A stretch of 64,000 nucleotides of DNA from Chitinophaga pendula. Lineage in GTDB: Bacteria > Bacteroidota > Bacteroidia > Chitinophagales > Chitinophagaceae. Below the pieces are notes generated by a model. It ran no database searches. It was not told the DNA's origin and saw nothing but the letters and a program-made list of their open reading frames with translations. The DNA lies in NCBI RefSeq assembly GCF_020386615.1, contig NZ_CP077769.1, positions 6,063,501 through 6,127,500 of the forward strand, read 5' to 3'. Shown in pieces: positions 1 through 8,255 of the stretch. Position numbers and translations under genes: made by a program. Numbering within the stretch: the first letter of the stretch is position 1; the number at the start of each line of letters is the position of its first letter.

Positions 1-491
1 GGAAAGGTGCCAAAACAGCATTGGAAGAACCACTCCCCAATGCCGCCTTCCTCCGTACCCAGATAGATAAACTCAATAATTATTTCAACCCGGGCGAAAT
101 CGCCGAAATATGGATCACCTTCCCCGATCCATTCCTCCGTCAGTCAAAATCCAAAAAAAGATTGACACATCCAAAGTTCCTCCAACTCTTCCAGCCCCTG
201 CTGGCCCCGGGAGGTACCATCAATCTGAAGACCGACTCACCGGAACTCTACCAGTTCACCCGGGAGGCGATTACCGCTAGCAACTGCCAAATCATAGAAG
301 ATATCGGCGATGTATACGCACTCCCCGTTGTACCACCGCTGTTACAAATACAAACCTTCTACGAAGGCATGCACCTGGCCGATGGCCGCACCATCCGTTA
401 TCTGAAATTCGCATTACCCGCTGCCCCACTCGACTGGCGCAGCATCAAACTGCCATCCGATGAAGCAGTCGCCACTGGTGGAGAAGATTGA
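1..491 (+). CDS. trmB: tRNA (guanine-N7-)-methyltransferase TrmB, 3' part (5' end outside the window)
   Basis: Makes m7G46 in the tRNA variable loop using S-adenosylmethionine. The frame is open from base 3 with no start in view, so this is the C-terminal two-thirds of a protein normally about 220 residues long. The segment beginning KGAKTALEE and AFLRTQIDKL matches the middle of TrmB. The family motif around IWITFPDPF, followed by a basic stretch and KKRLTHPKFL, is present, as is the substrate-side segment TINLKTDSPELYQFT. The apparent TTG start at 21 is internal. The last 32 bp overlap the next gene in another frame, so trmB, the DUF5522 gene and the alkyltransferase-like gene are probably translated from one message. 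Identification is firm; the catalytic N-terminus is not visible. Confidence 0.93.
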   Translation, partial: KGAKTALEEPLPNAAFLRTQIDKLNNYFNPGEIAEIWITFPDPFLRQSKSKKRLTHPKFLQLFQPLLAPGGTINLKTDSPELYQFTREAITASNCQIIEDIGDVYALPVVPPLLQIQTFYEGMHLADGRTIRYLKFALPAAPLDWRSIKLPSDEAVATGGED

Positions 492-663
492 TTTCTACTA
501 TAACGAAGCCGGATACATGGTATTCACCGAAAAATACCATCGCGACAGAGGCTACTGCTGCGGAAACGGTTGCAAACATTGTCCATTCGATTATGAAAAA
601 GTACCCGAACCAAAAAGAAGTGCCCTCCTGGCCAAAAGAAAAGAAACAGGCAACCACCAATGA
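460..663 (+). CDS. DUF5522 small cysteine-rich protein
   Basis: A 67-residue protein of unknown function. The visible hallmark is a Cys cluster, RGYCCGNGCKHCPFDYEK (residues about 30-47), with four cysteines spaced C-C-x3-C-x2-C that could hold a metal or Fe-S centre; metal binding is inferred. The N-terminal block IDFYYNEAGYMVFTEKYH is also typical of this small Bacteroidota family. The ATG at 460 lies inside trmB (32-bp overlap), and the 3' end overlaps the alkyltransferase-like gene by about 70 bp, so the gene is almost fully embedded between its neighbours. The family name comes from recognising the conserved block. Confidence 0.8.
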   Translation: MKQSPLVEKIDFYYNEAGYMVFTEKYHRDRGYCCGNGCKHCPFDYEKVPEPKRSALLAKRKETGNHQ

Positions 664-1114
664 GAAAAATCCCTCATTCTTCGAAAAAGTATTCGAACTG
701 GCCCGCCTCGTTCCTAAAGGTCGCGTCACCACCTACGGTACCATAGCCGAAGCCGCCGGCATCCGCCTGTCCGCTAGAATGGTCGGATGGGCCATGCACG
801 CCGCCGGTAAAGTACACCCGCCCGTACCAGCCCATCGCGTCGTGAACCGCAACGGTATGCTCACCGGCAAACATCACTTCCCCACCCCCACACTCATGGA
901 AGAGCTGCTGGCCAAAGAAGGCGTGGTCGTTAAAAATGATAAAGTCCAACAGTTCAAAGAACTCCTATGGACACCAGGCGAACCCGACCCCGGCCCCAGT
1001 GCCATAAAACCCAAAGCCGCTTCAAAAGCTGCCCAAAAAACAGTGGCAAAGCCCGTTACCAAAGCGTCCACCCGCAAAACCAACACAAAGAATAACACGA
1101 AAAAAACAAAGTAA
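593..1114 (+). CDS. MGMT-family alkyltransferase-like (ATL) protein with basic C-terminal tail
   Basis: Belongs to the O6-alkylguanine-DNA alkyltransferase fold, here probably a lesion-sensing ATL protein. The DNA-binding helix-turn-helix (RVTTYGTIAEAAG), the Arg-finger region and the active-site segment are all present, but the active-site motif PCHR reads PAHRVVNRNG: the acceptor cysteine is alanine. ATLs lack alkyl transfer and flag O6-alkylguanine for nucleotide excision repair; that role is inferred. After the domain (to about residue 135) comes a Lys/Ala/Thr/Pro-rich tail resembling histone H1, likely nonspecific DNA binding. The only ATG before the domain is at 593, giving 173 residues; a TTG at 488 would add 35 unconserved residues. 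The start overlaps the DUF5522 gene. Confidence 0.85.
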   Translation: MKKYPNQKEVPSWPKEKKQATTNEKNPSFFEKVFELARLVPKGRVTTYGTIAEAAGIRLSARMVGWAMHAAGKVHPPVPAHRVVNRNGMLTGKHHFPTPTLMEELLAKEGVVVKNDKVQQFKELLWTPGEPDPGPSAIKPKAASKAAQKTVAKPVTKASTRKTNTKNNTKKTK

Positions 1115-1155
1115 CCAACGACTCATTTATCGACGGTAATCCCGATATTTGATAT

Positions 1156-1599
1156 ATGTCCATACTTAAATTAAGACTCGATCAGGACCAATTGATCGAA
1201 GACTTTTTTGAATCCACACACCTCGTTGGTATCGTCTCCTCCGCCCGCGACTACCAACTATGCTGGCAGATCAATCAACAAATGCACTGCGCATTCCGGG
1301 TAAATAACTCCTTGGAGATCAACCTCTCCAAAGGCCATCGCTCTTTCTATTTCACTGTGTTCGAATTCCCGGAACCCACCAAGTCCGGCGCACACTACCT
1401 CTATAACAACCATTGTAAAGCAGAATTCCTCCTGCCTGAACTCAAGAATATTGACTACCTCTGGCTCATCAAAGGAGACTATTACCAACAGGATGATGTC
1501 AAAAAATTAATAGAAGATATGCGCCGCGTACCCCTTGTTCAATTGGTTTCTTTATTGGATATTCGGGATATCAAAAACAAAATGAATCTCATATTTTAG
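1156..1599 (+). CDS. IPExxxVDY family protein
   Basis: A 147-residue protein of a Bacteroidota-restricted family with no known function. The family signature, a Leu/Ile-Pro-Glu followed by three residues and (V/I)DY, is visible as LLPELKNIDYLWLIKGDY near residues 94-111. It has no signal peptide or transmembrane segment, so it is probably cytoplasmic. It stands 41 bp downstream of the ATL gene in the same direction and may share its transcript. The ATG at 1156 follows an AT-rich leader with no Shine-Dalgarno sequence. Confidence 0.72.
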   Translation: MSILKLRLDQDQLIEDFFESTHLVGIVSSARDYQLCWQINQQMHCAFRVNNSLEINLSKGHRSFYFTVFEFPEPTKSGAHYLYNNHCKAEFLLPELKNIDYLWLIKGDYYQQDDVKKLIEDMRRVPLVQLVSLLDIRDIKNKMNLIF

Positions 1600-1905
1600 T
1601 TTATATTTAATGATCCCAATACGGTGGAAATTTGGACAACCCATCGCTATCGGCTTCAAACTAAGCACACTATACCAAGGCCAACAAGCGTCACGATTAC
1701 TCCTTCTTACTATTTCGAAGGACTGCAACTATTCACACTGCATTTTGTTGTAACGGGTGATAGGATAGCAATAAGCACGGCAACTAACCCTGCCGCTAAA
1801 AAAGATTAACTAGACAGGCATTTTCTTTGTTGACAAACACCTCGTTGTTCTATCGCAATGTATCATTTGCATCAGGCAAACTGATGCGCCAAAAAACAGG
1901 CACTT
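1600..1905. other. Intergenic stretch without a convincing gene
   Basis: A 61-codon GTG-initiated frame lies at 1624-1809, but it resembles nothing I know and its composition is not typical of neighbouring genes. The only structure seen is a 7-bp hairpin at 1869-1887 (GCATCAG, loop GCAAA, CTGATGC), 18 bp ahead of the pterin dehydratase start. It could act in the leader of that gene. No clear -7 box was found. Confidence 0.5.
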
Positions 1906-2136
1906 ATGTGGCAAGAAAAAGATAATCAACTCTATCGGGCGTTCGAATTCAAAGACTTTGTATCCGCTTTCGCGTTCATGACCAAAGTAGCACTACTGGC
2001 CGAAAAAATGGATCACCATCCCTACTGGACCAATGTCTACAACAAAGTCGAAATATTTCTAAATACCCACGATGCAGGCAACATCGTTACCGACAAAGAC
2101 CGCCAATTAGCTAAAGCCATAGATGGCATTTTATAA
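1906..2136 (+). CDS. 4a-hydroxytetrahydrobiopterin dehydratase (PCD/DCoH)
   Basis: Dehydrates 4a-hydroxytetrahydropterin, recycling the cofactor of aromatic amino acid hydroxylases. The pterin-binding signature [18 protein letters not shown] (residues about 33-50) carries the paired catalytic histidines, and the end [21 protein letters not shown] contains the conserved HDAGG-like and TxxD segments. At 76 residues it is the short form common in Bacteroidota, lacking about 20 N-terminal residues of the usual 95-110. The reading [18 protein letters not shown] supports the ATG at 1906. The histidine kinase gene starts only about 20 bp downstream. Confidence 0.9.
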   Translation: MWQEKDNQLYRAFEFKDFVSAFAFMTKVALLAEKMDHHPYWTNVYNKVEIFLNTHDAGNIVTDKDRQLAKAIDGIL

Positions 2137-2157
2137 TACCAAGTGCACGATCATCTT

Positions 2158-4236
2158 GTGAAGCGCTTCTGTCTATTCTTGTTGTTATGCATACTAAGTA
2201 CAACCGGGACCGCACAGATACAAAGCGAAGACACTCTTCAGCTCAATCTTAGCGCATCACCCGCAAGCACCGACTTGCGCCCGTACCTGTACTCCCTGGA
2301 AGGCAATAGCCGCGCACTCTCCGTTGCGCAAGTCGCCGTATTGCCCTTCAAAAAAGATACAACCCTCTTCCATAAAGGCGTCCGTAACCTCGGCCGCCCA
2401 CACGAAGTATGGTTCCGGTTCCATATCAGGAACACCGGCCCCACCGACTCCGCCATCACCTTATTCACCGGCTATCACGACTATATCTACTGGTACCGGC
2501 AGGATACCCCCCAGCAGTACACCCGCCTCTCCCAAACAGGCCTCATGCTCGACAAAAATGGCGTAGAACGATGGGAACATTATGGCCTCCGCGTCGCCGT
2601 ACCCGCTCAAAACACCCGCACCTTCTACCTGCATGTCATCAGCAAAACCTACAACGAAAGCGATTTAATGCCCGTACTGCTCAATAACCGCCAATACCAC
2701 GCATTTCGCGATCACCAATTACATGCTTACCGCAAAGAAGCCATGGTCATATTCCTGCTCCTCGGTATGCTCTTCGTATTCCTCAGTATCGCCATCATCA
2801 ACTACATCCAACTGCCAGACAGATCCTACCTCTTCTTCGCAGCATATATATTGGGCCTCATCCTATTCTTCGCATTACGCCTGGAGATCAAACCATTCCA
2901 ACTCTCCATCTTCTACCAATGGCCCATGCTCAAATATTACTGGAATACACCAGCACTCATCTTCTGCTTCTACTTCATGCCAGTGGTATTCGGCAACTTC
3001 TTCCTCAACATGCGGCAGCGATATCCCTTCATGCAAAGAATATTCGCCATCGTCGCCCTCATCGCCGCTGCCATCATCCTCATCGGACTACTATGCGCAG
3101 CATACCAGCTATACCATATCCCAGGTATCATCTACACCTACGTATACCTCTGTACGCTGATACCCATGTTCATCATATTCATCGCACTGGCCCGACGCTC
3201 CAGACACCACCCATTAGTACGGTTCTTCTTACTAGGTACACTCACCTTCTATATCACCAGCCTCACCTCCTTCCTCCTGCAGGTCAGAGCAGAAGGATGG
3301 CAAAGCGCCCTCGGACAACTATCCGAACCCTCCTACCTGCTGATCATCGGTATACTGCTCCAAGCCATGTTTTTCCTGGCAGGCCTCAGCTATCGAAATA
3401 AACTGGTACACAACGAACGCACCAAAACACAGGAACTCCTCATCAAACAACTAAACAAAAACAAAGAACTACAACGCAAACTCAACGAACAACTGGAAGA
3501 ACTCGTAAAAGAACAAACCACCGAAATACTGCGAAAAAAACAGGAACTCGAAGAACAACGCAAACTCCAAATGGACATTGAGTATGATAAGAAACTCACA
3601 GAAATAGAACTAAAAGCAATCCGCGCACAGATCAACCCCCATTTTATCTTCAATTGCCTCAACTCCATTCAGCTGTTCGTCATGCAAAAAGACTACGAAT
3701 ACGCACAAAAATACCTGTCAGACTTCTCCTATCTCATCCGTAAAACACTCGACTTCTCCCGCCGCAATTTCATCTCCCTGGCAGACGAGATCATGTACCT
3801 CAACACCTACCTCGGACTGGAGAAAATGCGCTTCGAAAACAAAATGGAATACGAGATCATCGTCGATGCGCACATCGCTACCGCCGAAACCGAAGTACCT
3901 GCCATGCTCCTCCAACCCTATGTCGAAAACGCCGTCAAACATGGTATGATCAACCCCGGCGAGCCGATCGGCAAACTGTCCATCCGCTTTAACCTCACCG
4001 GCGCCGATATCCTCGAATGTATCATCGAAGATAATGGTATCGGCATCGCCAGATCCAAAGAACTACGCACCCTCCCCAAACACCACCAATCCTCCGGTAT
4101 GGAAATCAGCTTTAACCGCGCCGAACTGTTGAACAAAATGTATAATACCGGCATTTACATAGAAATAATCGACAAATCAGCACATAATTTTGCAGAAAGC
4201 GGTACTATTGTGAAGATTTTCATTCCACAACTATAG
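2158..4236 (+). CDS. 7TMR-DISM sensor histidine kinase, LytS type
   Basis: A membrane sensor kinase of about 692 residues. In order: an N-terminal signal/anchor (FCLFLLLCILSTTGTAQ); an extracytoplasmic 7TMR-DISM domain (about 35-175); seven hydrophobic segments (about 195-410); a long Lys/Glu coiled coil (about 415-490); a LytS-type His_kinase domain whose phospho-accepting His sits in QINPHFIFNCLNS (about residue 495); and an HATPase with PYVENAVKHG and DNGIG motifs. The start is uncertain: GTG at 2158 gives a clean MKRFCLFLLL signal, while a GTG at 2143 would add five residues. It probably phosphorylates the LytTR regulator 32 bp downstream. The ligand is unknown; DISM domains in this phylum often sense carbohydrates or stress. 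Confidence 0.9.
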   Translation: MKRFCLFLLLCILSTTGTAQIQSEDTLQLNLSASPASTDLRPYLYSLEGNSRALSVAQVAVLPFKKDTTLFHKGVRNLGRPHEVWFRFHIRNTGPTDSAITLFTGYHDYIYWYRQDTPQQYTRLSQTGLMLDKNGVERWEHYGLRVAVPAQNTRTFYLHVISKTYNESDLMPVLLNNRQYHAFRDHQLHAYRKEAMVIFLLLGMLFVFLSIAIINYIQLPDRSYLFFAAYILGLILFFALRLEIKPFQLSIFYQWPMLKYYWNTPALIFCFYFMPVVFGNFFLNMRQRYPFMQRIFAIVALIAAAIILIGLLCAAYQLYHIPGIIYTYVYLCTLIPMFIIFIALARRSRHHPLVRFFLLGTLTFYITSLTSFLLQVRAEGWQSALGQLSEPSYLLIIGILLQAMFFLAGLSYRNKLVHNERTKTQELLIKQLNKNKELQRKLNEQLEELVKEQTTEILRKKQELEEQRKLQMDIEYDKKLTEIELKAIRAQINPHFIFNCLNSIQLFVMQKDYEYAQKYLSDFSYLIRKTLDFSRRNFISLADEIMYLNTYLGLEKMRFENKMEYEIIVDAHIATAETEVPAMLLQPYVENAVKHGMINPGEPIGKLSIRFNLTGADILECIIEDNGIGIARSKELRTLPKHHQSSGMEISFNRAELLNKMYNTGIYIEIIDKSAHNFAESGTIVKIFIPQL

Positions 4237-4268
4237 CCAACACCAACTACCCCATTACAGTTGTTTTT

Positions 4269-5009
4269 ATGATAAAGGCGGTAATTATTGACGACGAAAG
4301 AAATAGCCGGGATATCATTGCACTCATGTTGGGCAAATATTGTCCCGATATCACCATCGCAGCAATGGCCAGCGATTGTGCGGATGGTATAGCACAAATA
4401 CAGCAACATAAACCAGAACTGGTATTCCTGGATCTGGAAATGCCCGACGGCACCGGATTCGACGTACTCACCGGCGCCGAAGGCCACCCCTTTGAAGCCG
4501 TCTTCGTCACCGCCTTCGAAAAGAAATTCCTCCATACCATCCGCTTCTCCGAAGTAGAAATCATGCTGAAACCTATCGACAAAGAAAGCCTCCTGCAAGC
4601 AGTCGCTATCACCAGCCATCGTATCCAATCCGGAGCCAGCAAACAACGCTATGCCGTCCTGCTCGAAAATTTCCGGTATAGCCAACCCGCTTCCTGGCAA
4701 ATGTTACTGCCCGCCGCCAACGACAAAGACCAGGTCATCCCCCTGGCAGATATCACCTACCTCGAAGCCCAACAAGATCATAGCCTATTCCACCTGAAAA
4801 ATGGTACCCAACTCCTCTCCGAAAGATCCTTCAGATACTACGCTGACCTCCTCACTCCCCTGCGGTTCTATCAGATCAATAACATGCAGATGGTCCAGAT
4901 ACACCAAATACAACGCGTACACCAGGATAGCAATCAGCTTACCCTCACCGGTGGCGCTAAACTGGAAATAACAGAAAGAAGGAAAAAGGATTTGATGCAA
5001 CAACGATAG
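4269..5009 (+). CDS. LytTR-family response regulator
   Basis: A 246-residue two-domain regulator. The N-terminal receiver has the acidic pair IIDDE and the phospho-acceptor Asp55 in LVFLDLEMPDG, with the conserved Lys in IMLKPIDKE. The C-terminal LytTR DNA-binding domain (about 145-246) contains DITYLEAQQDHSLFHL and FYQINNMQMVQIHQI, typical of this beta-sheet DNA-binding fold. It is the cognate partner of the LytS-type kinase immediately upstream, in the same operon. Targets are not evident; the outer-membrane protein gene at 5466 is a nearby candidate only by position. Confidence 0.93.
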   Translation: MIKAVIIDDERNSRDIIALMLGKYCPDITIAAMASDCADGIAQIQQHKPELVFLDLEMPDGTGFDVLTGAEGHPFEAVFVTAFEKKFLHTIRFSEVEIMLKPIDKESLLQAVAITSHRIQSGASKQRYAVLLENFRYSQPASWQMLLPAANDKDQVIPLADITYLEAQQDHSLFHLKNGTQLLSERSFRYYADLLTPLRFYQINNMQMVQIHQIQRVHQDSNQLTLTGGAKLEITERRKKDLMQQR

Positions 5010-5077
5010 TATACACACCGGTTTATTGTCAATCTGAATCTTATTATCCTCAACAAGAGCTGTTGATTGAAGAATTA

Positions 5078-5107
5078 TTGTTTTGCAACTACTTTTCTGT
5101 AATTTGC
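5078..5107 (+). promoter_or_regulatory. Candidate Bacteroidota sigma-A promoter
   Basis: TTG at 5078-5080, a 19-bp spacer, then TAATTTGC at 5100-5107. The distal element and spacing fit the phylum pattern; the proximal box reads TAATTTG, one base shorter than TAnnTTTG. It would start an RNA near 5113, about 350 nt ahead of the OMP gene. Confidence 0.45.
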
Positions 5108-5426
5108 GCCCCCCTTGCCAGCATATTCGTTACGACAACAACCCAACATGACAATTATAACCGTGCGGGCGAAATATAAGGGGCGAAATCGTAACAAAAA
5201 AATTTTGCTGATATAGCAAAAGCTGTACATTTGACTATCGAAATGAAATAGTCAAACAGTCGAAAGCCTGGACTATTAAAGAAACAAAAGGCAGGAACTA
5301 AGAGTAATAGACGAGTATTAGCACGAAAAGAAAAAAACTTTAGAACGTCACACCATATCTCCTCTCTTACGCGGTCCCTCCCCCCATCAACCAATTTCCA
5401 GATCGGATAATGTAGAAAAACCAAGA

Positions 5427-5459
5427 TTTGGACAACAGTTTTAATGAATATTAAATTTA
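5427..5459 (+). promoter_or_regulatory. Candidate promoter immediately ahead of the OMP gene
   Basis: TTTG at 5427-5430, 21 bp, then TAAATTTA at 5452-5459, one mismatch from TAnnTTTG. The -7 box ends 6 bp before the ATG, so any transcript from it would have almost no leader. Confidence 0.4.
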
Positions 5460-5465
5460 CGCAAG

Positions 5466-6080
5466 ATGAAAAAGTTGATTGTAATGACCGCGCTCGCACT
5501 TTTTGGTGCTAAGTTCGCTAACGCTCAGTTCAAAGCAGGTGATGTATTAGTAGGTGGTACTTTAGGTGCCAACAGCAAATCCACTAAAGTAGATGGAACC
5601 AGCAACAAAACTACTGTTACTGGCTTCACTATCAGCCCAAGAGTAGGCGTTGCCCTCAATAGCCAATGGATGATCGGTATCGTAGCAAATACAGAACTCT
5701 CCAATACCAAAGTAAAAACTGCTAACGCTGAAGCTAAAGTGAAAAGCACCCTGTTCGCTCCAGGTGTATTCGTTCGTAACTACCATACTATCGGTAGCTC
5801 TAACTTCGCTTTCTTTGGTGAAGCAACTGCTTCTTACCGCTACAGCAAAGAGCCTAACAGCCTCGGTAAAGATGTAAAAGGTAATGGCTTTGGTATCGAA
5901 GTAGCTCCTGGTATTGCTTACTTCATCACCAAACGTTTCGCACTGGAAGGTAAATTCGGTGGCCTCGGTTACACTTATGACACTTTCAAAACCGATGGTT
6001 CTGATGTTAAAACCAAAGTGGGTGAATTTGACTTCGCTTTCACTAAATCTTTCCAGGTTGGCGTAAACTTTATCTTCTAA
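5466..6080 (+). CDS. Outer-membrane beta-barrel protein (porin-like)
   Basis: A 204-residue protein with a signal peptide (MKKLIVMTALALFGAKFANAQ) followed by alternating beta-strand sequence, such as FTISPRVGVALNSQWMIGIV and GFGIEVAPGIAYFITKRFALEGKFGG. It ends in an aromatic/hydrophobic strand, VGVNFIF, a normal signal for outer-membrane barrel assembly. Length and pattern fit a small eight-stranded barrel of the PF13505-like group. Compared with neighbours the codons are simpler and more biased (many GCT, GGT, AAA), which suggests high expression. An intrinsic terminator follows at 6140-6171. No substrate can be inferred. Confidence 0.85.
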   Translation: MKKLIVMTALALFGAKFANAQFKAGDVLVGGTLGANSKSTKVDGTSNKTTVTGFTISPRVGVALNSQWMIGIVANTELSNTKVKTANAEAKVKSTLFAPGVFVRNYHTIGSSNFAFFGEATASYRYSKEPNSLGKDVKGNGFGIEVAPGIAYFITKRFALEGKFGGLGYTYDTFKTDGSDVKTKVGEFDFAFTKSFQVGVNFIF

Positions 6081-6139
6081 TTGAAGAAAGTAATAGGCCT
6101 ATTATAGCATAACCTCTTTAAGGTAAACAGAGATGAATG

Positions 6140-6171
6140 AAAGGGCTGGCCGTAAGGCTTGCCCTTTTTTT
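6140..6171 (+). terminator. Intrinsic terminator after the OMP gene
   Basis: AAGGGC and GGCC on the left pair with GGC and GCCCTT on the right around GTAA, with a two-base mismatch bulge, followed by a run of T. Confidence 0.8.
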
Positions 6172-6229
6172 GTTATAAATATTGGCAGCATTTTGGTATA
6201 TAATAGGATAGCAATAACCAGCAATAGTT

Positions 6230-6415
6230 ATGAAAAAGATGACATACACAACCGCTACGCTATTACTATCAGGTATCCTGTTATTCGGTAGTTGCGTAAC
6301 CACCAGGGATAACGGTGGTAATCCTCATCGACTACCGCCGGGCCAGGCTAAAAAAATCTATGGCACCCAAAGTGCAAAACCATTTGCACCAGGACAACAA
6401 AAGAAAGGATATTAA
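6230..6415 (+). CDS. Small lipoprotein with PPGQAKK repeat motif
   Basis: A 61-residue exported lipoprotein: a lipobox LLFGSC ends the signal peptide (acylated Cys at about residue 22). The mature part has the recognisable pattern LPPGQAKKIYGTQSAKPFAPGQ seen in many small Bacteroidota proteins, some of which are labelled quinol oxidase subunit 4 in databases without support I can see. The duplicated PGQ(A/Q)KK element at about 37-42 and 55-60 is notable. It is flanked by terminators on both sides, so it is a single-gene unit. Function unknown. Confidence 0.7.
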   Translation: MKKMTYTTATLLLSGILLFGSCVTTRDNGGNPHRLPPGQAKKIYGTQSAKPFAPGQQKKGY

Positions 6416-6455
6416 ATGTAACCAGGAGCTAATAAAAAAAGTAGGACACCATAAA

Positions 6456-6481
6456 AAAGGCCGGCATAATCGCCGGCCTTT
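6456..6481. terminator. Bidirectional terminator between the small lipoprotein and rho
   Basis: A perfect 10-bp stem, AAAGGCCGGC and its complement, encloses ATAATC. It lies between convergent genes with A-rich DNA on one side and T-rich DNA on the other, so it can stop both transcripts. Confidence 0.85.
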
Positions 6482-6509
6482 CGTTTTATACAAAAAGATA
6501 ATTAACATA

Positions 6510-8255
6510 TTATCCGTTCATAGAACTGAGGAATTCCTCGTTGTTCTTAGTACCACGCATATGCTGCAGCATAAAGTTCATAGTCTCTTCTGTATTCATA
6601 TCCGCCAGGTGTTTGCGCAGGATGTAGATACGTTTGAGCATATCCTTTTCCAGCATCAATTCATCACGGCGTGTAGACGAAGCTGTTACATCAATAGCAG
6701 GGAAGATACGTCTGTTCGCCAGCTTACGATCCAGCAGCAACTCCATGTTACCGGTACCTTTAAATTCTTCGAAGATCACCTCGTCCATTTTAGAACCAGT
6801 ATCGATTAGCGCGGTCGCCAGGATGGTCAATGAACCACCATTTTCTATCTTACGGGCAGCACCGAAGAATTGTTTAGGCTTCTGCATAGCGTTAGCTTCC
6901 ACACCACCACTCAGTACCTTACCGGAAGCAGGAGCTACCGTATTGTGCGCACGCGCCAGACGGGTGATAGAGTCCAGCAGGATCACTACATCATGACCAC
7001 ATTCAACCAGTCTTTTCGCTTTTTGCAGCGCAATAGCAGATACTTTCACGTGCTTCTCAGCCGGCTCGTCAAAGGTAGAAGCAATCACTTCCGCCTTCAC
7101 ACTACGCTCCATATCTGTTACCTCCTCCGGACGCTCATCGATCAGTACAACCATCAGGTATACTTCAGGATGGTTAGCAGCAATTGCATTCGCTACCTCT
7201 TTCAGTAACATCGTCTTACCTACTTTAGGCTGTGCTACGATCAGACCACGCTGTCCTTTACCGATAGGCGTAAACATATCCATGATACGCGTAGAGTAAT
7301 TAGTAGGAGTAGTAGTCAGTCTCAACCTTTCAAAAGGAAAAAGCGGAGTGAGATAATCAAAAGGAACACGATCACGTACCTCTTCCGGTTGTTTGTTATT
7401 GATTGTCTCCACTTTCAGTAAAGCGAAATATTTCTCACCTTCTTTCGGTGGTCTTACAGAGCCCTTAACAGTATCACCTGTTTTAAGACCGAATAATTTT
7501 ATCTGGGACGGTGATACATAAATATCATCTGGAGAACTCAGGTAGTTATAGTCTGAAGAACGTAAGAAACCATAGCCATCAGGCATCATTTCCAATACCC
7601 CTTCACTAACAATAATGCCATCAAATTCAATATTAAAAGCAGGCTCTTTCTTGCCAGCACGTTGCTTTTGCGTAAATAATGTTTCATCAGGCATCACAAA
7701 GTCATCTTCATCATCCTCCTCATCATCCTCATCCTCCTCTTCATCTTCGTCCTCTTCTATAACACTACGTTTCTGTGCAGGAGCTGCTGCTACAGCTGCT
7801 GGCACCTCTTCTTCCTCTTCTTCTTCTACCTGGTCTTCTGTAAATGCAGGCAGGATGATATCTTCATCATCATCAAATGTAAGAGACGGAATACTATCCA
7901 GGTCCAGGTCGAAGTCTTTTATTTTGGATTTGGGAGTGGCGGGCGTAGTTTCTTCTGTTTCTTTTGTCTTCGTGCTGCCGGCTTTGCGGCCTCTCTTAGC
8001 GGCGGGTTTCTCTTCTGCTGGCGCTACTTCTTCTTGTACAGTTTCGTCTTTCTTTACAGGTTTTCTTTTGCGTGTTTTTTTCTCTTCTCCATTGGCCGGG
8101 TTACCTTCTGAGGCCATCACTGCTTGCCTGTCGAGTATTTTATAGATCAGGTCTTGTTTGCTGAGTTTTTTAGCGTTGGGTACTTCCAGTTTCTCTGCAA
8201 TGTCAAGCAGCTCGGGAACGAGCATGTCGTTCAATTGTAAGATGTCGTACATCAT
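6510..8255 (-). CDS. rho: Transcription termination factor Rho with acidic insertion
   Basis: A hexameric RNA-dependent ATPase that ends transcription. Order: Rho N-terminal helical domain (about 8-45); a long charged linker (about 50-205) with Lys/Arg-rich then Glu/Asp-rich parts including EEEEEEE at 144-150 and an almost pure Asp/Glu run at 167-185; the cold-shock RNA-binding fold (about 215-285, [16 protein letters not shown]); and the ATPase core with P-loop AQPKVGKT (341-348) and Walker [17 protein letters not shown]. At 581 residues it is about 160 longer than E. coli Rho, as is usual in Bacteroidota. It stands alone, convergent with the small lipoprotein gene. Confidence 0.97.
   Translation of the reverse strand: MMYDILQLNDMLVPELLDIAEKLEVPNAKKLSKQDLIYKILDRQAVMASEGNPANGEEKKTRKRKPVKKDETVQEEVAPAEEKPAAKRGRKAGSTKTKETEETTPATPKSKIKDFDLDLDSIPSLTFDDDEDIILPAFTEDQVEEEEEEEVPAAVAAAPAQKRSVIEEDEDEEEDEDDEEDDEDDFVMPDETLFTQKQRAGKKEPAFNIEFDGIIVSEGVLEMMPDGYGFLRSSDYNYLSSPDDIYVSPSQIKLFGLKTGDTVKGSVRPPKEGEKYFALLKVETINNKQPEEVRDRVPFDYLTPLFPFERLRLTTTPTNYSTRIMDMFTPIGKGQRGLIVAQPKVGKTMLLKEVANAIAANHPEVYLMVVLIDERPEEVTDMERSVKAEVIASTFDEPAEKHVKVSAIALQKAKRLVECGHDVVILLDSITRLARAHNTVAPASGKVLSGGVEANAMQKPKQFFGAARKIENGGSLTILATALIDTGSKMDEVIFEEFKGTGNMELLLDRKLANRRIFPAIDVTASSTRRDELMLEKDMLKRIYILRKHLADMNTEETMNFMLQHMRGTKNNEEFLSSMNG

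Larger units (their letters stand above)
5010..5465. other. 456-bp gap with a candidate promoter and long leader
   Basis: No gene is convincing here. Two Bacteroidota-like promoters are visible, one at 5078-5107 and one at 5427-5459, both reading toward the outer-membrane protein gene. If the first is used, the transcript carries an AT-rich leader of roughly 350 nt. I see no known riboswitch or structural RNA in it. Confidence 0.5.

Noticed and set aside
1624..1809. 61-codon frame after the IPExxxVDY gene
   Set aside because: Starts with GTG, has no recognisable feature and resembles read-through of spacer DNA.
2143..2157. GTG at 2143 as start of the LytS-type kinase
   Set aside because: Would add five residues (MHDHL) before a clean signal start at 2158; kept as an alternative.
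5107..5122. GG-N10-GC site (minus TGGCAA-GGGGG-GCGCA)
   Set aside because: No minus-strand gene lies downstream, and the -12 half lacks TTG. It shows how often weak matches occur by chance.
7615..8145. Ser-rich plus-strand frame opposite rho
   Set aside because: It is the antisense image of the Glu/Asp codons of Rho; a run of Ser is the expected result.
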